A stretch of DNA of 64,000 bases from Lacibacter sp. H375 (lineage in GTDB: Bacteria > Bacteroidota > Bacteroidia > Chitinophagales > Chitinophagaceae), in assembly GCF_037892425.1 (NCBI RefSeq), contig NZ_JBBKTT010000001.1:620001-684000 (forward strand). The letters run 5' to 3'. Positions 30,291 through 40,600 of this stretch are shown piece after piece. The notes below the pieces were generated by a model. It did not search any database. It saw nothing but the letters and a program-made list of their open reading frames with translations, and was not told the DNA's origin. The stretch's first letter is position 1; every line of letters starts with the position of its first letter. The position numbers were made by a program, and so were the translations under genes.

Positions 30291-30641
30291 TTAACCGATT
30301 TTTCCGAGAGGTATTTTTCTTACTTTCTCATCTTCTTCCTCATCGATATGTGAAACAGGATACGGAATTTTTGCTTTTTCCAATGTTTCAGCTAATTGCT
30401 TATTTGTCTTTGCAAAATGAAGTATTTCTTTATGTGCCGCCAACATCTCATCTTCTAATTCCAATATTCTTTTTTCTTTCGACATTACCTGCTTTTTGCC
30501 GATCCTGACGCCAATAAACCCAACCACAAGCATAATACCTGCAAAGAGAATTACGTGAATTTCAAGAGTCGATTGAGTAATGCCGAAAATTCCGCCTAGG
30601 GTGACACCGAGGATTTCAAGGGTTAATTGAGTAAGGTTCAT
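30291..30641 (-). CDS. Small membrane protein with cytoplasmic coiled coil
   Basis: 116 residues, unrecognised. An N-terminal segment (LTLEILGVTLGGIFGITQST) and one clear membrane helix (HVILFAGIMLVVGFIGVRIG) are followed by a charged heptad region (KEKRILELEDEMLAAHKEIL and on) and an acidic tail IDEEEDEKVRKIPLGKIG. It is likely an inner-membrane anchor with a coiled coil in the cytoplasm. It shares a terminator with the protease and ends before the glyS gene; no functional link is seen. The 116-bp gap upstream holds AT-rich sequence with no clear promoter. Confidence 0.7.
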   Translation of the reverse strand: MNLTQLTLEILGVTLGGIFGITQSTLEIHVILFAGIMLVVGFIGVRIGKKQVMSKEKRILELEDEMLAAHKEILHFAKTNKQLAETLEKAKIPYPVSHIDEEEDEKVRKIPLGKIG

Positions 30642-30757
30642 TTGTTCCTTTGTTTTGTTCTCAAATTCATCGTCAGGAAACGATTTTATTGATTTGGGTA
30701 TACAATTATATTATGTATAAGTTACTTATCGACGGCAAATTAGTTCACTTTCGCCAA

Positions 30758-32215
30758 CTATGCAACACTATTGAGGATAAATTGTTTAACGGCAGATAAC
30801 GGCATGCGTTCCTGCATCAAAGTATCCCTGTTCCGGATGGTCACTGTATTGTCTTCCTTGGTCTGATGATCGACCGTTACACAGAAAGGCGTTCCAATGG
30901 CGTCCTGGCGGCGATAACGCTTGCCGATTGTGTCTTTTTCCTCGTAAAAGCAGTGGAAATGTGGTCGACACTCATTCATCAACTGCCCGGCAATTTCTGG
31001 CAAACCATCTTTTTTCGTGAGCGGGAAAACAGCCAGTTTGATGGGGGCTATTTTCACCGGTAAACGCAAAACGGTCCTGATTTCAGTTTTTCCCTCTTCA
31101 GCGGTAGGCACTTCTTCCTCGTGGTAAGAATTGCTGAGCACGGTAAGGAATAAGCGATCCAGACCAACCGATGTTTCCACTACATACGGGATATAATTGC
31201 CAAAAGGTTTTCCTTCAGCATTCAGATCGTTATCGAAATACTGCATTTTCTTTTTGCTGAACTCCTGGTGGCGGCGTAGATCGTAATCAGTACGTGAATG
31301 GATGCCTTCCAATTCTTTCCAGCCAAACGGGAATTCAAATTCAATATCTACAGCAGCGTTGGCATAATGTGCCAACTTAATATGGTCGTGAAAACGGAGT
31401 TTTTCAGCAGGCAGACCTAAGTCTTTATGCCACTGCAAACGGGTTTCTTTCCATTTTGCATACCAATCGAGCTCAGTGCCGGGGCGAACGAAGAACTGCA
31501 TTTCCATTTGTTCAAACTCCCGCATGCGGAAAATGAACTGGCGGGCAACAATCTCGTTACGGAAAGCCTTACCTGTTTGGGCAATACCAAACGGGATTTT
31601 CATCCGTCCGCTTTTTTGCACATTCAGGAAATTCACGAATATCCCTTGTGCTGTTTCAGGGCGGAGGTACACAATATTATCTTCTGGATTATCACTTGAC
31701 ACAGCTCCAAACTCAGTTGAAAACATGAGGTTGAACTGGCGTACATCGGTCCAGTTGGCCGTGCCGCTTACAGAACATTTGATCTTATTTTCTTCGATAA
31801 GTTGTTTGATACCCACAAAATCATCTGCAGCTAACAACTGTTCCATTTTGGCGATCAATGCTGCTGATTCAGAATCAGAAAGGGTTTCTGCATGCGCTTC
31901 AATTAGATGATCTACACGGTAACGCTTTTTGCTGTCTTTGTTATCGATCATAGGATCACTGAAATTATCAACGTGACCGCTGGCTTTCCAGGTTGTGGGA
32001 TGCATGAAGATGGCTGCGTCAATACCAACGATATTGTCGTGCAGCTGGGTCATGCTTTTCCACCAAAAATCACGGATGTTCTTTTTCAACTGTGCACCAA
32101 GCTGACCATAATCGTATACCGCACTTAAGCCATCATAAATTTCAGATGACTGGAAAATATAGCCATACTCTTTTGAGTGGGAGATAATGTTTGCAAAAAG
32201 CTTCTCGTTCGCCAT
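30758..32215 (-). CDS. glyS: Glycine--tRNA ligase (dimeric type)
   Basis: 485 residues from MANEKLFANIISHSKEYG; the frame is open to 32311 but that extension would translate the promoter and the word repeat. It is the single-chain alpha2-type class II synthetase, with motif 2 around FRNEIVARQFIFRMREFEQMEMQFFV and the GLDRLFLTVL motif 3, and a C-terminal anticodon-binding domain (IKLAVFPLTKK ... IGKRYRRQDAIGTPFCVTVD). It charges tRNA(Gly). A TATCTTTG box lies 22 nt upstream. Confidence 0.96.
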   Translation of the reverse strand: MANEKLFANIISHSKEYGYIFQSSEIYDGLSAVYDYGQLGAQLKKNIRDFWWKSMTQLHDNIVGIDAAIFMHPTTWKASGHVDNFSDPMIDNKDSKKRYRVDHLIEAHAETLSDSESAALIAKMEQLLAADDFVGIKQLIEENKIKCSVSGTANWTDVRQFNLMFSTEFGAVSSDNPEDNIVYLRPETAQGIFVNFLNVQKSGRMKIPFGIAQTGKAFRNEIVARQFIFRMREFEQMEMQFFVRPGTELDWYAKWKETRLQWHKDLGLPAEKLRFHDHIKLAHYANAAVDIEFEFPFGWKELEGIHSRTDYDLRRHQEFSKKKMQYFDNDLNAEGKPFGNYIPYVVETSVGLDRLFLTVLSNSYHEEEVPTAEEGKTEIRTVLRLPVKIAPIKLAVFPLTKKDGLPEIAGQLMNECRPHFHCFYEEKDTIGKRYRRQDAIGTPFCVTVDHQTKEDNTVTIRNRDTLMQERMPLSAVKQFILNSVA

Positions 32216-32237
32216 GTTCGCTGTTTTTGAAGGTGGG

Positions 32238-32245
32238 CAAAGATA
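32238..32245 (-). promoter_or_regulatory. -7 box of glyS promoter
   Basis: TATCTTTG, exact consensus, 22 nt before the chosen ATG; this supports the shorter glyS start. Confidence 0.6.
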
Positions 32246-32256
32246 AGTGTTTGAAG

Positions 32257-32314
32257 GCGCAAGACGAAAGGAACGAGGAACAAGAAAGAAAATCCATAAA
32301 CTAAATTCCAAAGC
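32257..32314. repeat. Word-like repeat between glyS and the MazG-like gene
   Basis: Degenerate series of CAAGACGAAAG / GAACGAGGAACAAG / AAAGCACAAGA words. A second, AT-only series (CAAATTTTTTTAAATTCC, TTCTCAAATT) lies at 32669-32700 between the MazG-like gene and dtd. Confidence 0.35.
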
Positions 32315-32321
32315 ACAAGAC

Positions 32322-32660
32322 CTATTTTAATTTTTCATTCCCTTGATGCCGGTTTGCATCCCTGATATTCTTCTTTTCAAAATTCTTCTGTAACGCTTCT
32401 GTCAGATCAATACCAGTTTGGTTGGCCAGACAAATGAGTACCCACAGTACATCAGCCATTTCATCTCCCAACTCTTTGCCCTTATCACTTTCTTTGAATG
32501 ATTGCTCGCCATACTTCCGTACCATTAATCTCGACAACTCTCCTATTTCTTCCATGAGAATGCCAAGATTTGTAAGCTCATTAAAATAACGAACACCTAC
32601 GGTTTTGATCCATTGATCAACGTGAAGCTGTGCCTGTTTAATTGTAAGTTCTGTGCTCAT
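32322..32660 (-). CDS. MazG-like nucleotide pyrophosphohydrolase
   Basis: 112 residues, all-alpha NTP pyrophosphohydrolase fold. The metal-binding signature is GILMEEIGELSRLMVRKYG (EExxE) and ELGDEMADVLWVLICLANQTG (ExxDE..D). Such short single-domain enzymes hydrolyse (d)NTPs to NMPs and are thought to clean the nucleotide pool; the substrate is not readable here. It is read in the same direction as dtd and glyS, probably as one transcript with dtd (38-bp gap). Confidence 0.88.
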   Translation of the reverse strand: MSTELTIKQAQLHVDQWIKTVGVRYFNELTNLGILMEEIGELSRLMVRKYGEQSFKESDKGKELGDEMADVLWVLICLANQTGIDLTEALQKNFEKKNIRDANRHQGNEKLK

Positions 32661-32698
32661 GTTATTTTCAAATTTTTTTAAATTCCTTAATTCTCAAA

Positions 32699-33151
32699 TT
32701 ATTCCGTGCTCTTCGTATCAATCACAATCGTCACCGGCCCATCGTTCAACAATTCTACTTTCATATCGGCACCAAAAATGCCGGTTTGTATTTTTTTACC
32801 AAGATCGGTTTCAAGTTGAGCGATCATTTTTTCGTACATCGGTATAGCAACATCCGGCTTACTGGCTTTGATGTACGATGGTCGGTTTCCTTTTTTTGTT
32901 GAAGCATGTAATGTAAACTGGCTCACCAATAAGATATCGCCATCAATATCTTTCACACTCAAATTCATTACTCCATTCTCATCATCAAAAATGCGCAGGT
33001 TCACAATTTTACTGCTTAACCATTCAATATCTTCAGTAGTATCTGCATCTTCAACACCCATTAATACCAGCAAACCTTTCTGAATAGAACCTGTTATGTT
33101 TCCATCAACTTTAACAGAGGCAAAAGCTGTTCGTTGCAGTACCGCTCTCAT
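32699..33151 (-). CDS. dtd: D-aminoacyl-tRNA deacylase
   Basis: 150 residues, full length. It hydrolyses D-amino acids from mischarged tRNA. The two signature motifs are present: LLVSQFTLHASTKKGNRPSY (the SQFTL motif) and NDGPVTIVID (the Gly-cis-Pro motif), with the N-terminus MRAVLQRTAFASVKVDG. It is divergent from arfB, another translation quality-control gene, with 59 bp between. Confidence 0.96.
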   Translation of the reverse strand: MRAVLQRTAFASVKVDGNITGSIQKGLLVLMGVEDADTTEDIEWLSSKIVNLRIFDDENGVMNLSVKDIDGDILLVSQFTLHASTKKGNRPSYIKASKPDVAIPMYEKMIAQLETDLGKKIQTGIFGADMKVELLNDGPVTIVIDTKSTE

Positions 33152-33210
33152 ATTTCGTTCAATTGGTTGTAAATTCGATCACCGAAAATACAACGCTTCG
33201 GTTTTGATGC

Positions 33211-33618
33211 ATGATAAAAGATGTGAGTACAGAAATACAGTTCCAGACGGCACGAAGTGGTGGCGCCGGCGGGCAAAATGTAAACAAGGTGGAGACCATG
33301 GTGATGGGTTATTGGCATATTGCATCGTCTGCGCTTGTAACCGAACAACAAAAAATAGTATTGCAGGAAAAACTCAGCAATCGTATTAATAAGGAAGGGA
33401 CACTGATCGTTAAAAGCCAGGTGCACCGCAGCCAGCAGGCAAACAAACAGGAAGTAATTGAAAAAATCAACCAACTTATTTCGGTTGCTCTCACACCTAA
33501 AAAAGCAAGAATAGCCAGCAAGCCGTCGAAAGCTTCGAAAGAAAGACGTATTGAATCGAAGAAAAAACAGAGCGAGCATAAACAAAGTCGCCAAAAGATC
33601 CGTTTATCTGATTTTTAG
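33211..33618 (+). CDS. arfB: Alternative ribosome-rescue factor ArfB (peptidyl-tRNA hydrolase)
   Basis: 135 residues, short class I release-factor domain with the catalytic GGQ in [15 protein letters not shown] and no codon-recognition domain. The C-terminal tail is highly basic (SKASKERRIESKKKQSEHKQ, then SRQKIRLSDF), as in ArfB/YaeJ, where it enters the empty mRNA channel of a stalled ribosome. The true RF1 of this window (59659-60720) is a separate gene. Two bases separate its stop from the cytochrome c peroxidase start, so the two may be co-transcribed, an unusual pairing. Confidence 0.94.
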   Translation: MIKDVSTEIQFQTARSGGAGGQNVNKVETMVMGYWHIASSALVTEQQKIVLQEKLSNRINKEGTLIVKSQVHRSQQANKQEVIEKINQLISVALTPKKARIASKPSKASKERRIESKKKQSEHKQSRQKIRLSDF

Positions 33619-33620
33619 TA

Positions 33621-34652
33621 ATGCAGAAAAGAAACACCATCCTCTTCATTCTGACATCTGTGTTATTGTTTACATGGCTGATTGAAAGCTGTCGTAAAAA
33701 TGATCTTATACTTACACCCTATACTGTACAAATTCCATCGCACTTCCCACAAACTGACTATTACCAACGCAACCCTATTACCAAAGAAGGTTTCGAATTG
33801 GGCCGACGTTTGTTTTACGACAGACGCTTTTCTGTTGATGGAAGTATTTCCTGCGGTTCCTGTCATCAACAAGGTGCGGCTTTTGGTACTTATGATCATG
33901 ATCTCAGTCATGGTGTAAATGGTTCACACGGCATTCGCAATGCCATGAGTTTATTCAATCTTGCCTGGCAAACTTCGTATGGTTGGGATGGAAAATATGC
34001 ATCGCTTGATGCAGTTTATGCAGCACACATCAACAGCCCAATTGAATTTGGCGAGAACATCAACAACATCATCAATAAAATAAAAACGGATAGCCGATAC
34101 ATTGAGCAATTTAAAACTGTGTACGGCTCTTCATATATTAATCAGCCACGTGTTTATAATGCACTCACCCAATTTGTAAGTGCATTCATCAGCAGCGCAA
34201 CAAAATATGATTCGGTAAAACAAAACATGAAGACGTTTACCACAAGTGAACAGGCAGGTTACACGGTGTTTCTCAACAAATGCAACAGTTGCCATGCAGA
34301 ACCATTGTTCACTGATTTTTCTTATCGCAATAATGGACTACCGCTTAATATTTTTAATGATAAAGGAAGGATGGCGGCTACCGGCAGCAAGGCTGATTCA
34401 TTAAAATTTCGTGTGCCTTCGCTGCGGAATTTATTTAAGAGCTACCCTTTTTTACACGATGGCAGGTTTATTGGCTTTGAGCAGATCTTTGAACATTACA
34501 ATTCGGGTGTGCAACAAAGTACTACGATTGATCCTTTACTCAGCAACGGAATTCAACTTTCAGCTGCCGAACGAACAGCTTTGGTTGATTTCTTCCGCAC
34601 GTTAACCGATAACAATTTTACAACAAAGAGCAACTTTGCGGCACCACAATAA
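33621..34652 (+). CDS. Diheme cytochrome c peroxidase (MauG/CcpA family)
   Basis: 343 residues. The signal ILFILTSVLLFTWLIESC ends in a lipobox-like LIESC, so it is probably a periplasm-facing lipoprotein. Two heme sites are seen: SISCGSCHQQGAAFG near residue 80 and FLNKCNSCHAEPLFTD near residue 215. The FRVPSLRNL and PFLHDGRF motifs are typical of the family. It is thought to reduce H2O2 with electrons from cytochromes, or to modify proteins like MauG. It starts 2 bp after arfB. Confidence 0.93.
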   Translation: MQKRNTILFILTSVLLFTWLIESCRKNDLILTPYTVQIPSHFPQTDYYQRNPITKEGFELGRRLFYDRRFSVDGSISCGSCHQQGAAFGTYDHDLSHGVNGSHGIRNAMSLFNLAWQTSYGWDGKYASLDAVYAAHINSPIEFGENINNIINKIKTDSRYIEQFKTVYGSSYINQPRVYNALTQFVSAFISSATKYDSVKQNMKTFTTSEQAGYTVFLNKCNSCHAEPLFTDFSYRNNGLPLNIFNDKGRMAATGSKADSLKFRVPSLRNLFKSYPFLHDGRFIGFEQIFEHYNSGVQQSTTIDPLLSNGIQLSAAERTALVDFFRTLTDNNFTTKSNFAAPQ

Positions 34653-34654
34653 AA

Positions 34655-34676
34655 AAGCCCCGTTAATCGGGGCTCT
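34655..34676. terminator. Bidirectional terminator
   Basis: AAGCCCCG / CGGGGCT stem; on the minus strand it is followed by six T. It ends both the peroxidase gene and the coiled-coil gene. Confidence 0.88.
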
Positions 34677-34680
34677 TGCT

Positions 34681-35322
34681 TTATGCTGTTTTTCGTCTTG
34701 CTCTTAATACATCCAATGCTTTTTTCTGATTCTCTACTTCGCCTTTCTGCTTTTCGATGTTCTTTTTGTTTTCTTCAATATCATCTTCCAGTTTCTTTTT
34801 CTTCTTCTCAAGGCTTCCGCTTTCCTCTTCATAGTCTTTCAGTTTCTTTTCATTCGACTTCACTTTGTCTTCCTGGCCTTTTATCTCTACTTCTAAAGCT
34901 TGTGCTTCGGCCAAAGGAATAAATCCGAGGCAGTATTGTTTGATCTTTGAAATTAGTACCGCATCATCCGTAGGTTTTACGTAATTCTCATAACCACGGG
35001 ATACAACAAAATAAACATTACTCTCATCCTTTTCCTTGCGACTCTTACGCTCCACTTTCAATAACAAATCAAAAGTTTCCTCAGTTATTTCAGGAAGGCG
35101 TACAGCTTTGTAAGTATAAACGCCTTTACTTTCTCTAGCGCTGTACCCCATTTGGCTGAATTTTTGCCGTATGGCATCTTCTGTTACGGAAGCAGTGTAA
35201 GGTATCTCGGTAATTACTGCAGGAATTTTTTTCTTCTGTACTTCCAGCTCACCAAAAGTTTGCGCACTTGCGTACATTGTAACCAGTAAACTTGCAAGTA
35301 ACGTGTAGATTTGTTTCTTCAT
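34681..35322 (-). CDS. Secreted protein with C-terminal coiled coil
   Basis: 213 residues from MKKQIYTLLASLLVTMYASAQ, a signal peptide; an upstream extension to 35379 has no signal and is rejected. A globular first part (residues ~25-135) has no family I recognise. From about residue 140 to the end the chain is one long charged coiled coil (EIKGQEDKVKSNEKKLKDYE, followed by EESGSLEKKKKKLEDDIEEN). It is likely periplasmic and perhaps a spacer or cell-wall-associated protein. A TATCTTAG -7-like box is at 35342-35349. Confidence 0.75.
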   Translation of the reverse strand: MKKQIYTLLASLLVTMYASAQTFGELEVQKKKIPAVITEIPYTASVTEDAIRQKFSQMGYSARESKGVYTYKAVRLPEITEETFDLLLKVERKSRKEKDESNVYFVVSRGYENYVKPTDDAVLISKIKQYCLGFIPLAEAQALEVEIKGQEDKVKSNEKKLKDYEEESGSLEKKKKKLEDDIEENKKNIEKQKGEVENQKKALDVLRARRKTA

Positions 35323-35394
35323 AACATTCAATTTTGTGGTACTAAGATAAAAAACAAGCCCTATGTGTTGCATGAACATCGAAATATGTTTACC

Positions 35395-35402
35395 TATTTT
35401 TG
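35395..35402 (+). promoter_or_regulatory. -7 box of the flippase gene
   Basis: TATTTTTG, exact consensus; the surrounding 14-mer is the same as at the S8 protease promoter. It lies 20 nt before the TTG start. A TTG at 35368-35370 may be a distant -33 box. Confidence 0.5.
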
Positions 35403-35422
35403 AAGAATCTTAATTTCGCTGA

Positions 35423-36934
35423 TTGAGTACCATTAAAAAACTAGCAGGACAAACGCTGTGGTATGGCTTACCTACTATTGCCAGCCGCTTTTTGGGTTAT
35501 TTAATGAATATGGCATTGCCATTCATTTTTGCGCAACCATCTGCAACTGCCAATCTCACCCAGGTATATGCCATTATTCCTTTTCTCAACATCCTGTTTA
35601 CTTACGGTGTGGAAACAGCTTATTTCCGCTACTCCAATGAAAAAGACAGATCAACACTTTATAACACATTAAGCCTTTCCATCTTTGGTACAACAATCCT
35701 TTTTACAGTATTGTTGTATTTTTTTCAATCACCCATTGCTTCGGCAGCAGGTCTTTCTGAAAATCCGGAATACATAACATGGATGCTGGCAATTCTCTTC
35801 TTCGATACCTTGGCAACTCTGCCTTTCGCCCGTTTACGGCAGGAGAACCGGCCAAAAAAATATGCATTTGTTCGTGTTGCCGGAATTGTGGTGAACATAT
35901 TGGTCGTATTTCTTTTTCTTGGCTTTTTCCCTGCCTACGCAAAAGAAAATCCCGATAGCTTCATCGGCACATTCTTCAACAAAAAGATTGGAATAGGTTA
36001 TTATCTGATCGGGAATCTTTGCGGAAGCATCTTTACGTTTTTGCTGTTGTGGAAAGAATGGAAACAGATAAACTTGCGCTTTGACACAGGCATGTGGAAG
36101 GAGGTAATGAATTACAGCTATCCCCTAATTATTGTGGGTTTGGGTGGAATGATCAATGATATGCTGAGCCGTTTGGTTTACCAACATGTAGTTGATCTGC
36201 CGGAACAACAGGCCAAACATGAATTAGGTGTTTTTGCAAATATTTACCGTATTGCTGTTTTGATCACCATTATGATACAGGCATTCCGAATGGCAGCTGA
36301 GCCCTTCTTTTTCAACCGGTCAAAAGACGAAGATGCACATCGTACCTATGCACGCATCATGAAGTTTTTTGTGATTGCCTGTTGCTTTATGTTCTTGTTC
36401 ATTGGTCTCTATTTAGATGTATTGAAATGGATCATCACTCTAAAATCAAAAGCATGGGGCGAGGGAATGAATGTTGTATTGCTATTGGCAATGGGTAACG
36501 TTTTTCTCGGCATTTATTACAACCTGAGCATCTGGTACAAGCTGACCAATAAAAATTTATATGGTGCAGCCATTACAATAGGCGGCGCTCTCATTACTGT
36601 TGGATTGAATATTGTCCTTATTCCAAAATATCATTATTGGGGTGCTGCTATCGCTACGTTTACCTGTTACTTGTTTATGATGATAGCAAGTTATATACTG
36701 GGTCAGAAATACTATCCTGTTCCATATACCAAGAAAAAGCTTATTTCATACCTGGTGCTTGTTAGCATGATCGTGCTATTACATCGCAGCATTACATATT
36801 TCTATACACCTCTTTGGTTCAGTATTGCTACAGGAACATTATTACTTGCCTTGTTTACTAGGTTTGTAATAAAAATCGAACGCAAAGAATTACAGAAGCT
36901 CCCCTACGTCGGCAAATTCATTTCAGCCAATTAA
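35423..36934 (+). CDS. Oligosaccharide flippase / polysaccharide biosynthesis protein (MOP superfamily)
   Basis: 503 residues with about 12-14 membrane helices and the N-terminal pattern LAGQTLWYGLPTIASRFLGYL of Wzx-like flippases. It would move a lipid-linked sugar across the inner membrane for surface polysaccharide or glycan synthesis. The start is TTG: an in-frame TGA lies directly before it and no ATG is available before residue 28. Its last 12 bp overlap the 3' end of the convergent metallo-hydrolase gene. No glycosyltransferases are nearby, so the substrate is unknown. Confidence 0.85.
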   Translation: MSTIKKLAGQTLWYGLPTIASRFLGYLMNMALPFIFAQPSATANLTQVYAIIPFLNILFTYGVETAYFRYSNEKDRSTLYNTLSLSIFGTTILFTVLLYFFQSPIASAAGLSENPEYITWMLAILFFDTLATLPFARLRQENRPKKYAFVRVAGIVVNILVVFLFLGFFPAYAKENPDSFIGTFFNKKIGIGYYLIGNLCGSIFTFLLLWKEWKQINLRFDTGMWKEVMNYSYPLIIVGLGGMINDMLSRLVYQHVVDLPEQQAKHELGVFANIYRIAVLITIMIQAFRMAAEPFFFNRSKDEDAHRTYARIMKFFVIACCFMFLFIGLYLDVLKWIITLKSKAWGEGMNVVLLLAMGNVFLGIYYNLSIWYKLTNKNLYGAAITIGGALITVGLNIVLIPKYHYWGAAIATFTCYLFMMIASYILGQKYYPVPYTKKKLISYLVLVSMIVLLHRSITYFYTPLWFSIATGTLLLALFTRFVIKIERKELQKLPYVGKFISAN

Positions 36935-37564
36935 AAAAGGATTGTTTCTTTTTTCATACCCGATGGTAGTAGAAGGGCCATGCCCGCCGAACACAATTGT
37001 TTCGTCAGGCAACACAAAAAGTTGTGTTCTTATGCTGTTTAGCAGGGTTTGATGATGACCTCCCGGCAAATCGGTGCGTCCTATACTTTCACGGAACAAT
37101 ACATCACCGCCAATTACAAAATTCTGCTCCTTGCAATAAAAACAAACATGGCCCGGTGCATGTCCCGGGGTGAACAGCACCGTTAGCTTATCATCGCCCA
37201 TCTCCAATTCATCCCCTTCTTTCAACCAATGCAGCGGACCATTATAATTATCAAACGGCAGGTTCCACATTAAACCACTGGCCGGGGCAAAGTCTAATAC
37301 CTGTTTTTCGTTGGCATGCAGGTGCAGTTCCAAACCATAAGTTTCGTAGACCCATTTATTTCCAAACACATGATCGAGATGGCAATGTGTATTAAGCAAC
37401 TGTATGGGTTGTAATTGCGTTTGTTTAAGAAAAGAAGCCAATTCATCACGCTCTTCTTCAAAATAACAGCCGGGGTCAATAATGAAGGCCTTCTTTTGTT
37501 CGTTATAGAGGATATATGTGTTCTCCTGAACAGGGCTGAATGTAAAAGCTTTAACAGTGAACAT
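36923..37564 (-). CDS. MBL-fold metallo-hydrolase (glyoxalase II-like)
   Basis: 213 residues. Metallo-beta-lactamase fold with the zinc motif NTHCHLDHVFG, the second histidine in TPGHAPGHVCFY, the aspartate in VIGGDVLFRESIGRTDLPGG and a final histidine in IVFGGHGPSTTIG. This group includes hydroxyacylglutathione-hydrolase-like enzymes that act on thioesters; in bacteria without glutathione the substrate may be another thiol adduct. Its 3' end overlaps the flippase gene by 12 bp. Confidence 0.92.
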   Translation of the reverse strand: MFTVKAFTFSPVQENTYILYNEQKKAFIIDPGCYFEEERDELASFLKQTQLQPIQLLNTHCHLDHVFGNKWVYETYGLELHLHANEKQVLDFAPASGLMWNLPFDNYNGPLHWLKEGDELEMGDDKLTVLFTPGHAPGHVCFYCKEQNFVIGGDVLFRESIGRTDLPGGHHQTLLNSIRTQLFVLPDETIVFGGHGPSTTIGYEKRNNPFLIG

Positions 37565-37634
37565 GGATTGATTTTTGTACTTTTAAATGTCGGTTTTCCC
37601 AAACCTGATTCTCTAAATGATATAACACGAAAAT

Positions 37635-40600
37635 ATGCGAATTCAAGTGAACGGTTTTCTTCGTCTTGCGGCAACAGTATCATTCATCTTTATTTTAATC
37701 CTGAACCATGCTTCTGCGCAGATAAACATGGTGGAGTTCGGGAAAAACCGGGTTCAGCACACCAAATTCAAATGGAGCTTTTACCAAAGTCCCAATTTCA
37801 ACGTTCATTACACAATAAATGGATTGGAACTGGCGAAGTTTGCCACACAGGTAGCCGAAGCTGAACTTCCCACACTTGAAGATTTTATTGAGTTCGGTAT
37901 TCAACGCAGGATCAACATTGTTCTTTACAACAACTTCAACGATTATAAACAATCGAATATTGGTATTGGTCTTGATATTCCAAACGCCGGCGGTTTAACC
38001 AAACTGGTGAATAATAAGATGGTGGTGTATTACAATGGCGATCATAACGATCTCCGCCGCCAGATACGTGAAGGCATAGCCAAGGTGTTGGTTGAAAGTA
38101 TGCTGTTTGGTGATGACCTTGGTGAGTTTGCACAAAACCAGGCATTGCTTGATCTTCCAAAATGGATGACCGATGGTTACATTTCTTACGCCGCTGAAAA
38201 CTGGAGCACTAAACTCGATAACGAATTAAAAAGTGCCATGATTGGTGCCGACTATAAAAGTTTTTATCATTTCGCTTACGAGCAACCACGTTTGGCCGGT
38301 CACGCATTCTGGTATTACATAGAAGAAAAATACCGCCGTGAAAACGTAACATATCTGCTGTACCTCAGCCGCATTTACAAAAACGTAAACAGGGCTACAC
38401 AAACCGTAGCTAAGAAAAAGCTGAAAGATGTATTGAAAGATTTCATGCTTTACAACCGTGATAAATATTTTAAAGATATCCGTGCAAGAAGAAATGTTCC
38501 CAGTGGCCGTTTAACTGTTCCAAAAGAAATTGGCAAGAATGACTATTTCCGTTTCCAGGCAAATCCTAATCCAAAAAGTTTTACTTACGCAGTAGTTGAA
38601 TACCGAAAAGGACAAACAAGAGTGATCCTGAATGAGAATTTCATTTCTGAAAAAGTATTGTGGAAGAGTGGTGTTCGCAACCTGGAAGAAAAACCAAATC
38701 CAAATTATCCGTTGCTGGCTTGGGATCCAAAAGGTACACGAATTGCCATGATCGTTTGGGAGAAAGGGAAAGTATTGTTGAATGTGTACGATGCGTTCCG
38801 CCGTATTAAAACAGTGAAGAATGTTGAACTTCCGTTTGAACAGGTTAATGATATGCAATACATGCTCGATCCAAATACATTAGTGATGAGTGCGGTGAAA
38901 GGCGGCCAGAGTGATGTGTTTGTTTACAAGATCGACAAACAAACTGCAGAGCAGGTAACCAATGATGTGTATGATGATCTTGATGCGAGCTTTGTAGCTT
39001 TCCCAAACAAAACAGGTATTATCTTCTCGAGTAACCGTCCATCGCCAAACGCTGCAACCGGCGATACAGTATTACCAAAAGAACGTTACAATGTTTTCCT
39101 GATCGACAACTGGAACAAATCTGAATTCAAACAAATATCACAGCTCAGCAATATCAAATATGGTAATGCCCGATTCCCGACACAATACAATATGAATCAC
39201 TTCACCTTTATTAGTGATGAGAATGGTATTGGTAACCGCTGGGCCGGGTTCTTTAGTACAACTGCTGCCGGTTTAGATACCATCTTCCAGGTAGGTGATG
39301 AAATATTACGTAATCCTGAACCAAAAGAACTTGATTCAACGCTGAAAGCCTGGAACAAACAGGAACCTGATTCAATATTTACATTTCGTGTAACGGATGA
39401 CAGCTCCTATACTTTCCCAATGAGTAATTACCAAAGCAGTGTATTGGAAACACGCATTGCCGGTGATAACGGGCAGGTAACAGAAGTTAACCGTCAAGGT
39501 GAATTTAAATTCCTCTATAAACTGAAAGTAGATGAAAATACTTTGCGTAAACGTAATGTAAATGCAAGACCAACCGAGTACATCAAACGGATGACAAGAC
39601 TCGACAAGATCGCTGGTGAGAATACTCAGAACAGAACCGATATTGTTGACAGCACGACTAATCAGAAACCAGCAACAGATTTCTTTGAAACAGAATTCAA
39701 GAACGATTCTATTCAGCCGGGCGAAAAACTGATGGGTGCAAAAAAACAGAGCCAGGAAGAAGTGCTGGCTCGTATGCGGTTATTTCCTTACGTCAAGAAA
39801 TATTTTGTTGATAATGTGACTACCAATTTTGCTTCGAACGGTGCGCTACTCATCAACCGTTTTCAACCCTATACAGGAGCCACTGGTCCTGTAAATCTCG
39901 GTAACGGCAATCCATTGAATGCAATGACAAGAGTGGGTGCCATGGAGTTTTTAGAAGATTATAAATTCAGTGGTGCTTTCCGCATCAATTATGGTTTGCA
40001 GGATAATGAAGTGTTCATGCGGTTCGATAATCTTAAACGTCGTATCGATTGGGGCTTATCTTATTATCGTGCAGCTTCTACTAATGTTACACTGCAAACT
40101 TCAAGGGGAATATTTCCGGTGAAGACATTCAACAGTATTTACCAGGTGAATGTTGCTTATCCATTAAATGAAGTGCAACGGATTCAGGTGATCGGCGGCA
40201 TACGTAGAGATGTGTATATTGTAAAAAGCGATGATGCCATTCCGGGCTCTTTAGCTGAACCTGATTACGATGAGAATTTCGCAATGGGTAGAGTTGAATT
40301 TGTACATGATAATACCATCAACCCTGTTACGAATATCTGGCATGGCTTCCGTGCAAAAGGATGGGTGGAAATGTTTAACCGCTTAGGTGGTAACTATTCT
40401 GAACGCCCCGGCGACCTGACATTTAATTTCGGTTTTGATGCAAGACATTACCTACGCATCTACCGCAATTTTATCTGGGCTGTTCGTGGAGCTGCAGATG
40501 TATCGTGGGGTGATAACAAGTTTATTTATTATCTCGGTGGTACAGATGGTTGGTTAATGTTCGGACCAAATGCGGTTACAAGAAATGGTGTAACAAAAGA

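Noticed and set aside
33148-33594. 148-residue minus-strand frame opposite arfB
   Set aside because: Phenylalanine- and leucine-rich shadow of the GGQ protein; no start signals.
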